Part shown: positions 1 to 7,051 of the stretch, piece after piece
Position numbering within the stretch: the first letter of the stretch is position 1
How the letters are laid out: each line of letters begins with the position of its first letter
Assembly (NCBI GenBank): GCA_015231995.1
Contig: JADGAO010000098.1
Location: 1-11,025 of the forward strand
Source of the DNA: Nitrospinota bacterium
GTDB taxonomy: Bacteria > Nitrospinota_A > UBA7883 > JACRLM01
DNA: 11,025 bases
Direction of reading: 5' to 3'
Program-made: the position numbers and the translations under genes
Notes under the pieces: generated by a model
What the model was told of the DNA's origin: nothing
The model's database searches: none
Seen by the model: only the letters and a program-made list of their open reading frames with translations

Positions 1-6
1 AGCGCC

Positions 7-84
7 GGGGGGTTAAACCCCCTCGCAACCCTTCGCTTCGCTCAGGGCAGGCCCCCCGTTGCGGTCCCCCTTGCAAGGGGGGAC
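7..84. repeat. Cluster of hairpins in intergenic DNA at the left edge
   Basis: Three inverted repeats follow one another. GGGGG (8-12) pairs with CCCCC (18-22) across a TTAAA loop. CGCAAC (24-29) pairs with GTTGCG (58-63) and encloses CCCT/AGGG (29-32/44-47) in a TTCGCTTCGCTC context. GTCCCCC (64-70) pairs with a G-run ending in AC (77-84) across TTGCAA. No coding frame is convincing. The CCCTTCG...CTCAGGG pattern resembles the REP-like dispersed palindromes common in bacterial intergenic DNA. The cluster may continue beyond the window. It could be repeat debris or a terminator for the cytochrome gene transcribed towards it. Confidence 0.55.
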
Positions 85-91
85 AAAGTTG

Positions 92-195
92 GATTGCGCT
101 CGGCGAGGTGTCTTCACCTCGGACTCTTGATGCAAGCAAAGACGGCGGGGTGAAGAACACCCCGCCGAACATGTTGGGCAACAGCCTCCCCCGAT
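92..195 (-). mobile_element. Palindromic MITE-like element, copy 1 (diverged)
   Basis: Two hairpins face each other: CGAGGTG/CACCTCG (104-110/115-121, loop TCTT) and CGGCGGGGTG/CACCCCGCCG (143-152/158-167, loop AAGAA). Their outer flanks are imperfect inverted copies of each other. Read on the minus strand, 195 down to about 128 aligns with the left half of the element at 7637-7796: both have GGCTGT(T/C)GCCCAA, then TCGGCG, then GGTGTTCTTCACCCCGCCGTC. No transposase is present, so it would be non-autonomous. The minus-strand hairpin followed by TCTTTGCTT could also end cytochrome transcription. The left boundary is uncertain. Confidence 0.5.
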
Positions 196-229
196 CCCGG
201 CGAAGCTTACGATTTGTGAACGATAGGAT

Positions 230-766
230 TTACTGATCCCTGAAAACCGTGTGACAGCTTACGCAGTTTTCCGCCATCACGTTGTAAAGGGCCTGCAGGT
301 CTTTCATCGGGGCAACGGCCGCATGGCTGGCCATGTCTGTCGCCGTGCCGTGGATGGTGGCGTCCATGGCGGGGATGACGGCCTTTATCTGCTCGGCGTT
401 TTTCTTGAGATACGGTTTAATTCCGCCTTTGGGCATCGGGTGATTGGCGATGGCGTTTGCGCCTTCTTCGATCATCCGGCGGTTCTGGGTCATTATCCCG
501 AATTCCACGCGATTGAGTTGGAAGGCCAGGTCGTGCATAACCTGCATCATGGTCAGGTCTGACTCCTTTTTACCAGCAACTCCGGGCGCGCCGTGACTAT
601 GCTCGTGGACGTCCGGTTTGGCTTCGGTTTTCGCAGGTTCCGCAGGCGCGCTTTTGGCGGGGGCCCCATGGTCATGCCCCATCATGTGGGCGCCGCCTTG
701 AGCCTGGACAGCTCCGGCGGATATAAACAATGCGGCGACAGCCAGAACGGTCAGCGATTTTTTCAT
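230..766 (-). CDS. Periplasmic c-type cytochrome, cytochrome c'/c556-like, with His-rich linker
   Basis: 178 aa. Residues 1-22 are a typical Sec signal peptide (MKKSLTVLAVAALF..., cleavage after AVQA), so the mature protein is periplasmic. Residues 27-60 form a Pro/Ala/Lys linker with His-rich patches (HMMGHDHG and HEHSHG). Residues about 68-178 are helical and end in ENCVSCHTVFRDQ, placing a single CXXCH haem-binding motif (C168, C171, H172) at the extreme C-terminus. That is the arrangement of the cytochrome c'/c556 four-helix-bundle family, where His is the proximal ligand. The role is probably electron transfer or ligand binding; the partner is unknown. AGAGGAG lies 7 nt before the ATG and fixes the start. 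The gene stands alone, divergent from 1131. The His clusters could bind metal, but that is inference. Confidence 0.85.
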   Translation of the reverse strand: MKKSLTVLAVAALFISAGAVQAQGGAHMMGHDHGAPAKSAPAEPAKTEAKPDVHEHSHGAPGVAGKKESDLTMMQVMHDLAFQLNRVEFGIMTQNRRMIEEGANAIANHPMPKGGIKPYLKKNAEQIKAVIPAMDATIHGTATDMASHAAVAPMKDLQALYNVMAENCVSCHTVFRDQ

Positions 767-1130
767 TCAACAGCTCCTCTAAATCTCGTGAAACATCAAT
801 ACGGCGTATGCGCGCTCCATCGGGTCGCCCCGTCGCTTTCCGCCGTACGGTTAGTAAACAAGGCTCCTGACGCCAATGTTCCACTAGATTTTAACCCGCG
901 CGTCCCATTTACGAGACTTCATAGTAAAAAAACCTGCTTTATATTTGAGGATAGCGGATTTGAGTTTTCGTTATAACTGTCCCGTAGCCGACAAATTTGT
1001 CCAAAACGACTTCCGACCGCAATATATCTCCTTACAATACAGCCAGTTGCATTGGGCGCGAGTTATGCAGTGATAAGTCAAAGAGACTATCAGAAGTAGT
1101 CGCCAATCCAATTTATGAGGAGACTGGCGT
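767..1130. other. Divergent intergenic region between cytochrome and 1131 operon
   Basis: This 364-base region holds the minus-strand cytochrome leader (about 770-906), then an AT-rich stretch, then the leader of the plus-strand operon. It contains a perfect 12-bp palindrome GACAAATTTGTC at 990-1001, a plausible repressor operator. CGCCA (1101-1105) can pair with TGGCG (1125-1129), placing the GAGGAG ribosome-binding site (1117-1122) of the next gene in the loop. I see no convincing sigma70 promoter pair and no coding frame with a good start. Confidence 0.4.
798..906 (-). promoter_or_regulatory. Possible structured 5' leader of the cytochrome gene
   Basis: The minus-strand leader can form TACGGCG/CGCCGTA (847-841 with 806-800). 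Inside it is a small stem CGGG-GCGA-CCCG (832-821) capped by a GNRA-type tetraloop. An upstream stem CTAGTG-GAA-CATTGG is also possible. The order (an ACGCG...GGG segment, a stem with a GAA-type loop, CGTC...AGCC, then a GACGGGGCGACCCGATGG end) loosely parallels the class I c-di-GMP (GEMM) riboswitch. However, the invariant GCAAAG and GGGCAAACC-type segments are not intact. Treat this as a structured-leader candidate, not an identified riboswitch. Confidence 0.25.
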
Positions 1131-1532
1131 ATGTCAAACAGGACTGGAGTAGCGTTAGTGACACTAGGCTTTATTTTAGCCATCTCAGGTTCTACCTTCG
1201 CCTCTACAGTGGACGAGAGCGCTGAACTTGCGAGTATCGCCGCAGTGGAGGGGGCAAACATCATGATTGTCTCCCCGGCCAACGGGGCGCGTATCAAGGC
1301 TGGCGTGGAATCCAAACTGGCCTATGAAGTGATGCCGGGCAAGGGTGGGGACCACTTTCATGTATGGGTGGATGATGCTAAAGGCCCCAGCATACGTGAA
1401 ACAAAGGGCGTCTATACATTACCCAGGCTAAGCCCGGGCGACCACGTCATTTCCATCCGCATCGTGGCGAAGGATCACAGCCTCACTGGGCCGATGAGGT
1501 CTATAAAAGTGACAGCCGATCCGAGGCTATGA
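1131..1532 (+). CDS. Exported small beta-sandwich-type protein, DUF4399-like
   Basis: 133 aa. The N-terminus has a hydrophobic signal segment (residues 5-24, ending STFA), so the protein is probably periplasmic. After a short linker, residues 42-133 have alternating beta-strand character. They include a conserved-looking VSPANGARIKAG opening, a GDHFHVWVDD segment (74-82, H75 and H77) and SPGDHVISIRIVAKDHS (101-117). The NxAxV...HxHVxVD...GxHxIxV pattern resembles DUF4399-type and Ig-like exported domains. The His residues might bind metal, but no CopC or PCuAC signature is seen. GAGGAG is 8 nt before the ATG. The next gene starts 13 nt downstream with its own ribosome-binding site, so the two form an operon. 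Function is not known. Confidence 0.7.
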   Translation: MSNRTGVALVTLGFILAISGSTFASTVDESAELASIAAVEGANIMIVSPANGARIKAGVESKLAYEVMPGKGGDHFHVWVDDAKGPSIRETKGVYTLPRLSPGDHVISIRIVAKDHSLTGPMRSIKVTADPRL

Positions 1533-1545
1533 GCAAGGACGGTAA

Positions 1546-2007
1546 ATGGGAAACTTTCTTTATACCTGCGTCCAGATGGCCCACAACCTGGGCGCTGTTG
1601 CGGTAGTCGGAGTTCCTGCCGTCGCCTGGTTGTTACTCTGGATAAACCAGGCGGCGCATCGTCCCGGTTCCACTGAAGAGGGTGACAGTCCTGCGTGGAC
1701 TGGTATGGTTCAATGCTGGCTTCCCTTGTTAACGATTATCGCATGGTCTGTGCAGGCTGTAAGCGGCGCGGCGTTCGGCGCGACGAGCTATTATTTGAAG
1801 GGGCATCTGCCAGAGGTCGCCGGGGCGGCGTTTGCCGCATTGGGTATCAAGGTCGGTTGCGCCGCCGCCGGTTTTTTCCTTACGGCGTTTTACCTGTGGA
1901 GAGGCTCACGCTGGAGTGCGCGGATGAGACTCGCGGCTTGGCAGACTCTGTTTGCGCTGGGCTTTATAGCCTTAATGGCGGCGGCCGTCCTGCGCTGGTA
2001 TGCGTAA
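1546..2007 (+). CDS. Four-helix integral membrane protein of unknown function
   Basis: 153 aa. Four hydrophobic segments lie at about 12-32, 54-80, 90-118 and 128-151, with a short acidic loop (STEEGDSPAW) after the first. His13 in helix 1 (MAHNLGAVAVVG) and Trp/Gly-rich helices loosely recall the membrane half of CopD-like or small cytochrome-b-like proteins, but no His pair suitable for haem b is present. AAGGA lies 6 nt before the ATG. It is translated with the exported protein just upstream, so the two may form a periplasm-membrane pair, as CopC and CopD do; this is an analogy, not an identification. It converges on the glycosyltransferase gene with only 13 bp between stop codons. Confidence 0.65.
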   Translation: MGNFLYTCVQMAHNLGAVAVVGVPAVAWLLLWINQAAHRPGSTEEGDSPAWTGMVQCWLPLLTIIAWSVQAVSGAAFGATSYYLKGHLPEVAGAAFAALGIKVGCAAAGFFLTAFYLWRGSRWSARMRLAAWQTLFALGFIALMAAAVLRWYA

Positions 2008-2020
2008 AGCGGGGAGTGCG

Positions 2021-3103
2021 CTAAACGGCTCTCTTCTCGCGTAACGCAAGCAGGTAGATGCTCTCCAGGCCTTTTGTGATGGCGGAGGCTTCGTAGCTTG
2101 CCATGGCTTTTTCGAAACCTCTCTCTCCCATTTTCCGGGCGGCGTCGGGATTGGAGAGCAGGTAAATCACAGCGTCGGCGTATACCTCCGCGTTTCGGGC
2201 GATGAACCCGTTGTAAGCGTCGTTGACGAGTTCCATATGCGCGCCGTCGGTTATTGCGGGTGTGTGGTGTGTGACGACGGGAAGACGCGCCGACATCCCC
2301 TCCGCCAGCACGAGGCCGAAGGTCTCCCCCATCGAGGCGAAATGGGTCAACACGCTTATCTCGCCGTAAAACTTCATGATCTCCCGTTCGTCCGTGGTGA
2401 GCGGAAGGAGGCGGACGTTTTTCCAGACGCCCATCTTTTTCAGTTTCTCCTCCACGGCGGGAGTAACGCCGATGATGTGGAATTCCAGGTCGGGGAACCG
2501 TTCCACGATTAGCGGGATGGCTTCCAGAAAATTGAACTCCCATTTTGTGTCGTCTGGCCTGCCTATCCTGCCGATGGATTTACGTGTGAAATCGCGGTTT
2601 TCAAAACCGTGGGCGGCGTATTGCCGGACTTCCACAGGGTTGTAGAGCGCCTGATATTTTGCGCCGACGAGCGGATGCCCCGCCCACATCTGATACCGCC
2701 ACCCGCAACTGTACGACACGAAGATGTGGCAATCTATCAACTCGTTTTCCGCCGATTTGTCGAACCTGCCGAAGACGTTGTGTTCGATAACGACGGGAAC
2801 GCCGGCCTGTTTGGCTTGCGAAATCGGCCCCGGCTCCGGCCCGCCTTCGCGGTGGATGTGGAAGATGTCCGGCTTGATTTCGGCCAGATACCTGGAAAGA
2901 TACTTTGGCGAAGTCACTCTGACATCCACGCCGAGGGCGCGGATGGCGGCCTCCCGCCCGATTCCTTTATCGGCGGAAAATGCGGCGACCGAGAGATCGA
3001 ACTTGTCCCGGTTAAGATATTTGAGGAATGTGTAGATGGTCTTCTCGGTTCCGCCGAACCCGATATGGTTCGTGAAATGGACGACCCTGGTTTTTGTCAC
3101 CAT
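2021..3103 (-). CDS. GT-B fold glycosyltransferase (GT4-like)
   Basis: 360 aa, the usual length for GT4. The N-terminal half opens with VVHFTNHIGFGGTEKT, in which GGTE (17-20) is the acceptor-side loop typical of GT4 enzymes. The C-terminal half contains the EX7E nucleotide-sugar motif GETFGLVLAEGMS (E260 and E268) followed by LPVVTH. It lacks a signal peptide and is expected to be cytoplasmic, transferring a sugar from an NDP-sugar to a lipid-linked or surface glycan. The acceptor and sugar cannot be told from sequence. It is not in a polysaccharide cluster here. The start ATG has a poor ribosome-binding site, and a GTG lies one codon later. Confidence 0.85.
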   Translation of the reverse strand: MVTKTRVVHFTNHIGFGGTEKTIYTFLKYLNRDKFDLSVAAFSADKGIGREAAIRALGVDVRVTSPKYLSRYLAEIKPDIFHIHREGGPEPGPISQAKQAGVPVVIEHNVFGRFDKSAENELIDCHIFVSYSCGWRYQMWAGHPLVGAKYQALYNPVEVRQYAAHGFENRDFTRKSIGRIGRPDDTKWEFNFLEAIPLIVERFPDLEFHIIGVTPAVEEKLKKMGVWKNVRLLPLTTDEREIMKFYGEISVLTHFASMGETFGLVLAEGMSARLPVVTHHTPAITDGAHMELVNDAYNGFIARNAEVYADAVIYLLSNPDAARKMGERGFEKAMASYEASAITKGLESIYLLALREKRAV

Positions 3104-3148
3104 CCGACTTTCATTGTGTTGTTTAATTTCGAAACTGTTAAAATAACC

Positions 3149-3186
3149 TTGAGCATCCTGTGATTATATACGAGGGGGATATAATG
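3149..3186. promoter_or_regulatory. Overlapping divergent promoters for glycosyltransferase and histidine kinase
   Basis: A perfect TATAAT lies on the plus strand at 3180-3185 and another on the minus strand at 3168-3163. Each therefore sits in the -35 zone of the other. The -35 matches are poor (CTGTGA at best for the plus strand), so one or both may need an activator. A separate TTGAGC at 3149-3154 is too far from the plus-strand -10 to serve it. The spacing suits divergent transcription from a shared region. Confidence 0.35.
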
Positions 3187-3257
3187 TGGGCTTATACTGA
3201 ACATCCCTATCCATCTTTCAGTTAAACACCTTATCCCGAAACTATAACCAGGATGTT

Positions 3258-5285
3258 TTGTATCAACCTTCCGCGTTTCATACCATGACTGGCAGATTTA
3301 AATTAGACCTCACCGTCACGCTTCTATGCGCCCTTGTGGCGCTATTGGGCATGTTGGTTATCCTGGGCTGGCATACCTCCAGCGCCGCTTTAGTCCAACT
3401 TAACCCGAAGTTTGTCCCAATGCAATATAACACCGCGTTGGGGTTTGTCCTTGCGGGAGCCGGGCTTGCGCTCTCCCAGTTTGGATTGCGCCGCGTCACT
3501 CTGGCTTTTGGCGCTATCGTTTTCGCCTTGGGCGCGCTGACTATGACGCAGTACCTTTTGGGTGTTGATTTTGGCATTGACCAGTTATTTATGACCCACT
3601 ACATAACTGTGAAAACTTCCCACCCCGGCAGGATGGCCCCGAATACGGCTTTGTCGTTTACGCTTACCGGCGCGTCAATTGCGCTGGCCGGGTCGAACTT
3701 CTCCCCCGCCCGCCGCTCTCAAATCATGGCGATATCCGGCTCTTTGATTATGGCTCTCGGCGCGGTAGCTCTTTATGGCTACATCGGGAGCCTTGAGACA
3801 GCGTATGGCTGGGGCAAACTGACCAAGATGGCCGCGCACACGTCTGTCGCATTCATGGCGCTCGCCCTTTCCATCACCAGGGCGGCCTGGCTCGCTGGCC
3901 GGGCCGAGGGCGGCTTCTCCCCCCAATGGTTTTCAGCGCCGATTGTGACAGGCGTATTGACGGCGTTGATGCTTTTGGAACAATCTCTGGGCGCCATTCA
4001 CAATTGGGATTCGGAAGCGAGAATCCTGTCCATTTTGACGATGGGGGTCACGCTCGGCATTGCGGTTAGCATGGCCCTGATGTATCAACACAAGGCCGAA
4101 CAGATGAGGCAGATCAATCGCCAGCTCGAAGACCAGATGGCCATCCGCCAGAAAGTGGAGGTTAAACTTCTCGAGGCGCAAGCCAGCCTGGCAAGGGCGC
4201 AGGAGTTGGCCCACCTGGGCCATTGGAAGTTTTATCCCGAAACCGGGGAGATTGACGGTTCTGACGAGTTTTTCAGAATCATCGGCGTTCGTAAGGGAAA
4301 GACCACGCTCGATTCGCTTATAGCCTCCGCTCACCCCGACGACAGGGATTACATTGCGGCCAGAATCAAAAAATCCGCAGAGACCGGCGAGTCGTGGGAT
4401 ATCGAACGCAGATTGGTTGCCGCTGATGGCGAATTTAAATGGGCGCATATCATCTGCGAAACCAAACCTGAAGAAAACGGCCCCATATACTGCGTCACCG
4501 GCGCGCTTCAGGACGTAACCGAACGCAAGAAGGCCCACGACGCCATTATCCTCGCAAAAGAAGAGGCCGAACGGGCCAACAAGGCAAAGACGATTTTTCT
4601 TTCCAGCATAAGCCATGAAATCCGCACGCCGCTGACCTCCGTGATAGGTTTTTCCAACCTTCTGGCCTCTGACCAGGAACAGCCAATTAGCGAATCTCAG
4701 CGCCAAATGCTGGAGAGAATAAGCGATTCGGGAATCCGTCTTCTCGGCCTGGTCAACAACATGATTGACCTGTCGAAAATGGAGTCGCAAACACGCGGAC
4801 CGGCGATAGAACTTCTTGAAGCGGACGTTTCGATTATCTCGGCGATGGAAGAAATGAGACCCCTGGCGGTGAAAATGGGAGTTTCGCTTTCAAAAACGGG
4901 GATGCGCAAAGGGCTTTGCGTTCTGGCGGATCGCCACTATCTGGCGCAGGCTTTGAGCAATGTTATCGAAAACGCCGTCAAATATAACAGGCAGGGTGGC
5001 GAAGTTATTTTGTCCCACGATCTTCTCGATGAAAAAACCGTGCGCATATCTATTTCCGATAACGGATCGGGAATCTCCAGAGAGATGGCCAACGACTTGT
5101 TCAAGCCATTTTCGCGGCTCGGACGGGAAGGGCTGAATATTGAAGGCGCAGGCATAGGGTTGGCAATAGCCGGACGAGCCGTTGAACTGATGGGTGGCGC
5201 TATACGAATGGAAAGCGAGGTCGGCAAAGGTTCAACGTTTAACATTGACCTTCCATCGGGAGGGAAACAGGGCCAAATGTCGTAG
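3258..5285 (+). CDS. Membrane-anchored PAS hybrid-free sensor histidine kinase (orphan)
   Basis: 675 aa from a TTG start; AGGA precedes it at 3250-3253. An in-frame ATG at 3285 (Met10) is the alternative but lacks a ribosome-binding site. Eight hydrophobic segments (about 17-38, 56-75, 79-98, 127-145, 153-174, 190-208, 227-243, 254-273) include the RMAPNTALSF segment typical of a widespread N-terminal sensor module of kinases and cyclases. A coiled linker (275-312) leads to a PAS/PAC domain (about 312-424). HisKA has SSISHEIRTPL with phospho-acceptor His453. HATPase has N-box ENAVKYN (572), G1 DNGSGI (601-606), F-box LFKPFSR and G2 GAGIGLAI. There is no receiver domain and no neighbouring response regulator. 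The signal sensed is unknown. Confidence 0.93.
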   Translation: MYQPSAFHTMTGRFKLDLTVTLLCALVALLGMLVILGWHTSSAALVQLNPKFVPMQYNTALGFVLAGAGLALSQFGLRRVTLAFGAIVFALGALTMTQYLLGVDFGIDQLFMTHYITVKTSHPGRMAPNTALSFTLTGASIALAGSNFSPARRSQIMAISGSLIMALGAVALYGYIGSLETAYGWGKLTKMAAHTSVAFMALALSITRAAWLAGRAEGGFSPQWFSAPIVTGVLTALMLLEQSLGAIHNWDSEARILSILTMGVTLGIAVSMALMYQHKAEQMRQINRQLEDQMAIRQKVEVKLLEAQASLARAQELAHLGHWKFYPETGEIDGSDEFFRIIGVRKGKTTLDSLIASAHPDDRDYIAARIKKSAETGESWDIERRLVAADGEFKWAHIICETKPEENGPIYCVTGALQDVTERKKAHDAIILAKEEAERANKAKTIFLSSISHEIRTPLTSVIGFSNLLASDQEQPISESQRQMLERISDSGIRLLGLVNNMIDLSKMESQTRGPAIELLEADVSIISAMEEMRPLAVKMGVSLSKTGMRKGLCVLADRHYLAQALSNVIENAVKYNRQGGEVILSHDLLDEKTVRISISDNGSGISREMANDLFKPFSRLGREGLNIEGAGIGLAIAGRAVELMGGAIRMESEVGKGSTFNIDLPSGGKQGQMS

Positions 5286-5304
5286 GAAGAATTTATCCTG
5301 CTTT

Positions 5305-5385
5305 GATCCTTCGGTCACAGAGGCTCCCTCAGGATGACAAAATATGGAAAAGTTTGATTATGCGAAGGTCTCCTTGGCAAGGAGA
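5305..5385. repeat. REP-like dispersed repeat and adjacent hairpin
   Basis: Between the convergent kinase and proC genes, ATCCT (5306-5310) and AGGAT (5331-5335) flank TTCGGTCAC...CCCTC. On the minus strand this reads GTCATCCTGAGGGAG... ACCGAAGGATC, a pattern I recognise as a very common REP-like repeat in bacterial intergenic DNA. A second perfect hairpin, TCTCCTT/AAGGAGA (5369-5375/5379-5385, loop GGC), follows. Neither hairpin has a T-run in the orientation needed for a standard terminator, though either may end transcription from both sides. Confidence 0.55.
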
Positions 5386-5409
5386 GGAAAAAAGAATGGG
5401 GTCACTCGT

Positions 5410-6222
5410 TCACTCTCCAAGTTCTTTCGACCTGCGGACAGCCCTCGCCACCGCTCCCATGATTGCGCCTCGGAACGCCCGATCCTCCAACTCTGCCAGC
5501 CCAGCGATTGTCGTGCCGCCTGGCGACGTTATCCTGTCCTTGAGCGACGACGGGCTTTCGGTGGAGAGTTTGGCCATCTTCGCGGAACCGTATAGCGTCT
5601 GCGCCGCCAGTGTCCGAGCCGACGCCCTGTCCAGCCCCACGCTCACACCCGCGTCTATCATCGCCTCAAGGAAAAGGAACACAAACGCCGGGCCGGAGCC
5701 GGACAGCCCCGTCACCGCGTCCATAAGCTTTTCGTCAACCTCTATCGTTTCCCCTACCGCGTCGAACATCTGGCGCGCCAGCATGATATCCACGTTGTCC
5801 GCATTGGCTCCGGCGCATATCGCCGAGGCGGATTGTTCCACCGTCGCAGGCATGTTGGGCATGGCCCGCACCACCCTTGCCCCGGATGAAAGCCACGACT
5901 CGATGGCCGCTGTCTTTACCCCGGCGGCGATGGATATCGCCAGTTTCTTTTTCCCTATTTTGCGTCCGATATCCTTTGCGACGCTTTCCATAATCTGCGG
6001 TTTTACCGCAAACAGCACGATGTCCGCGTCCGCCACGGCCTTTGCGTTATCTTTGGCGATGTTCACGCCCGTTTCTTTTGCGAGGGTGGACAGGGATTGG
6101 TCACGCGGATCGGAGGCCGTGATCTGTTTCGGGTCAACGGTTTGCGAGCGCACGAGGCCCCGGATGAGCGCGCCGCCCATGAACCCCGCGCCGATAAAGG
6201 CGATTTTCTTGTTTTGTATCAT
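5410..6222 (-). CDS. proC: Pyrroline-5-carboxylate reductase
   Basis: Catalyses the last step of proline synthesis: NAD(P)H-dependent reduction of 1-pyrroline-5-carboxylate to L-proline in the cytoplasm. The protein is 270 aa, normal for ProC. It opens with a Rossmann fold IAFIGAGFMGGALIRG (GxGxxG), followed by FAVKPQ and MPNMPA. The C-terminal dimerisation domain contains the family signature around VTGLSGSGPAFVFLFLEAM, then DRITSPGGTT. I chose the ATG at 6222 because AAAAGG lies 7 nt before it. Another ATG two codons upstream (6228) is only 1 nt from that ribosome-binding site. It follows yggS by about 21 nt; the yggS-proC pairing is widely conserved. No yggT-like gene follows. Confidence 0.96.
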   Translation of the reverse strand: MIQNKKIAFIGAGFMGGALIRGLVRSQTVDPKQITASDPRDQSLSTLAKETGVNIAKDNAKAVADADIVLFAVKPQIMESVAKDIGRKIGKKKLAISIAAGVKTAAIESWLSSGARVVRAMPNMPATVEQSASAICAGANADNVDIMLARQMFDAVGETIEVDEKLMDAVTGLSGSGPAFVFLFLEAMIDAGVSVGLDRASARTLAAQTLYGSAKMAKLSTESPSSLKDRITSPGGTTIAGLAELEDRAFRGAIMGAVARAVRRSKELGE

Positions 6223-6243
6223 CGTCATACCTTTTCGTAAGCG

Positions 6244-6933
6244 TTAGCTCCGGGAGCCAAAAATGGCCGTCCCGACACGGACAAGAGTGCTTCCCTCCTC
6301 CACGGCCACTTCATAATCGTTGGTCATTCCAGCGGAAACGATGGACAACGACACGTTCTCTATCCCAATCTTCGTTAGATCGGATTTCAGTTCCATCAAC
6401 GACCTGAATACAGGCCTCGAATCCTCCGGGTCGTCACAAGCCGGGGGGATGGTCATCAACCCGGTTATCCTGACGCCACGCATGGACGAAGCGGATTTCA
6501 ATATGTCGCCCGCGTCTTGCGGCCTGCAACCGGACTTCTGTTTTTCGCCGGAGATGTTGACCTGCAGTAATCCGTCAACGACCGTTCCGGCCAGCTCCGC
6601 CCGCCGCGAAAGCTCGCTTATAAGCTCCATTCTGTCCAGCGAGTGGATGAGGGAAAACAACCCCGGACAGTATTTGGCCTTGTTCGTCTGCAGTGGGCCG
6701 ATGAGATGCCAGACCGCCCTGTTGCCGATGACCTCGTATTTGCGTTTGGCTTCCTGCGTCCGCGCTTCGCCCAGATCCGTTACGCCAGCCTCTACCGCCT
6801 CAAGCGCCTTTTGGGGACTTACGGTTTTTGTCACGGCCACAAGCGTCACGGACGAAGGGTCTCTGTCAACCCGTCCCGCCGCCTCTGCTATCCGGCGACG
6901 GACATCCTTTATATTTTCCGCCACCTCGCTCAT
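6244..6933 (-). CDS. yggS: PLP homeostasis protein, YggS/PROSC family
   Basis: 229 aa, the family's normal length. A single-domain alanine-racemase-like barrel binds pyridoxal phosphate and keeps vitamin B6 and amino-acid pools in balance; no enzymatic activity is established. LVAVTKT places Lys36 as the PLP lysine, the same position as in E. coli YggS. WHLIGPLQTNK (75-85), IHSLDR (96-101) and the C-terminal GMTNDYEVAVEEGSTLVRVGTAIFG segments are characteristic. The usual FGENxxQE loop reads LGEARTQE here (54-61), so its Asn is replaced by Ala. The ATG and codon 2 lie inside a 50-bp direct repeat. The start has no strong ribosome-binding site, consistent with a nearly leaderless message. Confidence 0.95.
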   Translation of the reverse strand: MSEVAENIKDVRRRIAEAAGRVDRDPSSVTLVAVTKTVSPQKALEAVEAGVTDLGEARTQEAKRKYEVIGNRAVWHLIGPLQTNKAKYCPGLFSLIHSLDRMELISELSRRAELAGTVVDGLLQVNISGEKQKSGCRPQDAGDILKSASSMRGVRITGLMTIPPACDDPEDSRPVFRSLMELKSDLTKIGIENVSLSIVSAGMTNDYEVAVEEGSTLVRVGTAIFGSRS

Positions 6934-6976
6934 TGCGCTAATCGTAGCCTATCGGGATTGGGGATTCAAATGGATT
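6927..6976 (-). repeat. 50-bp direct repeat, copy 1 (yggS promoter and start)
   Basis: Matches 7589-7638 in the same orientation at 49 of 50 positions; the only difference is 6942 (T) against 7604 (C). On the minus strand it contains a promoter-like stretch, then ATGAGCG, the first two codons of yggS. The copies are 662 bp apart and bracket hicBA. Sequence similarity ends abruptly on both sides. Confidence 0.95.
6941..6969 (-). promoter_or_regulatory. Candidate yggS promoter within the direct repeat
   Basis: On the minus strand, TTGAAT (6969-6964), a 17-bp spacer and TACGAT (6946-6941) resemble a sigma70 promoter (4 of 6 matches in each box). Transcription would begin about 7 nt downstream, almost at the yggS ATG (6933). 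The equivalent -10 in the other repeat copy is TACGGT. Confidence 0.35.
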
Positions 6977-7051
6977 CAAGTAGCTGGAAGAAGGGTTCCA
7001 AAGGCAACAGGTTGGTTCTATAACATCTGTGGCGTGTTGGGTTATCCCCGC

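Noticed and set aside
830..870. Cobalamin riboswitch, from a GTCAGGAG segment resembling part of a B12 box
   Set aside because: The rest of the B12 box and the other conserved segments are absent.
2008..2020. Bidirectional terminator between the convergent genes
   Set aside because: Only 13 bp are available and no hairpin with a T-run is visible there.
3933..4790. Long open frame on the minus strand inside the histidine kinase
   Set aside because: It lies opposite all of the kinase PAS/HisKA region, has no recognisable domain or ribosome-binding site, and is a mirror of GC-rich coding sequence.
5303..6247. Plus-strand open frame over proC
   Set aside because: Ser/Ala-rich antisense shadow of proC without motifs; proC on the other strand is certain.
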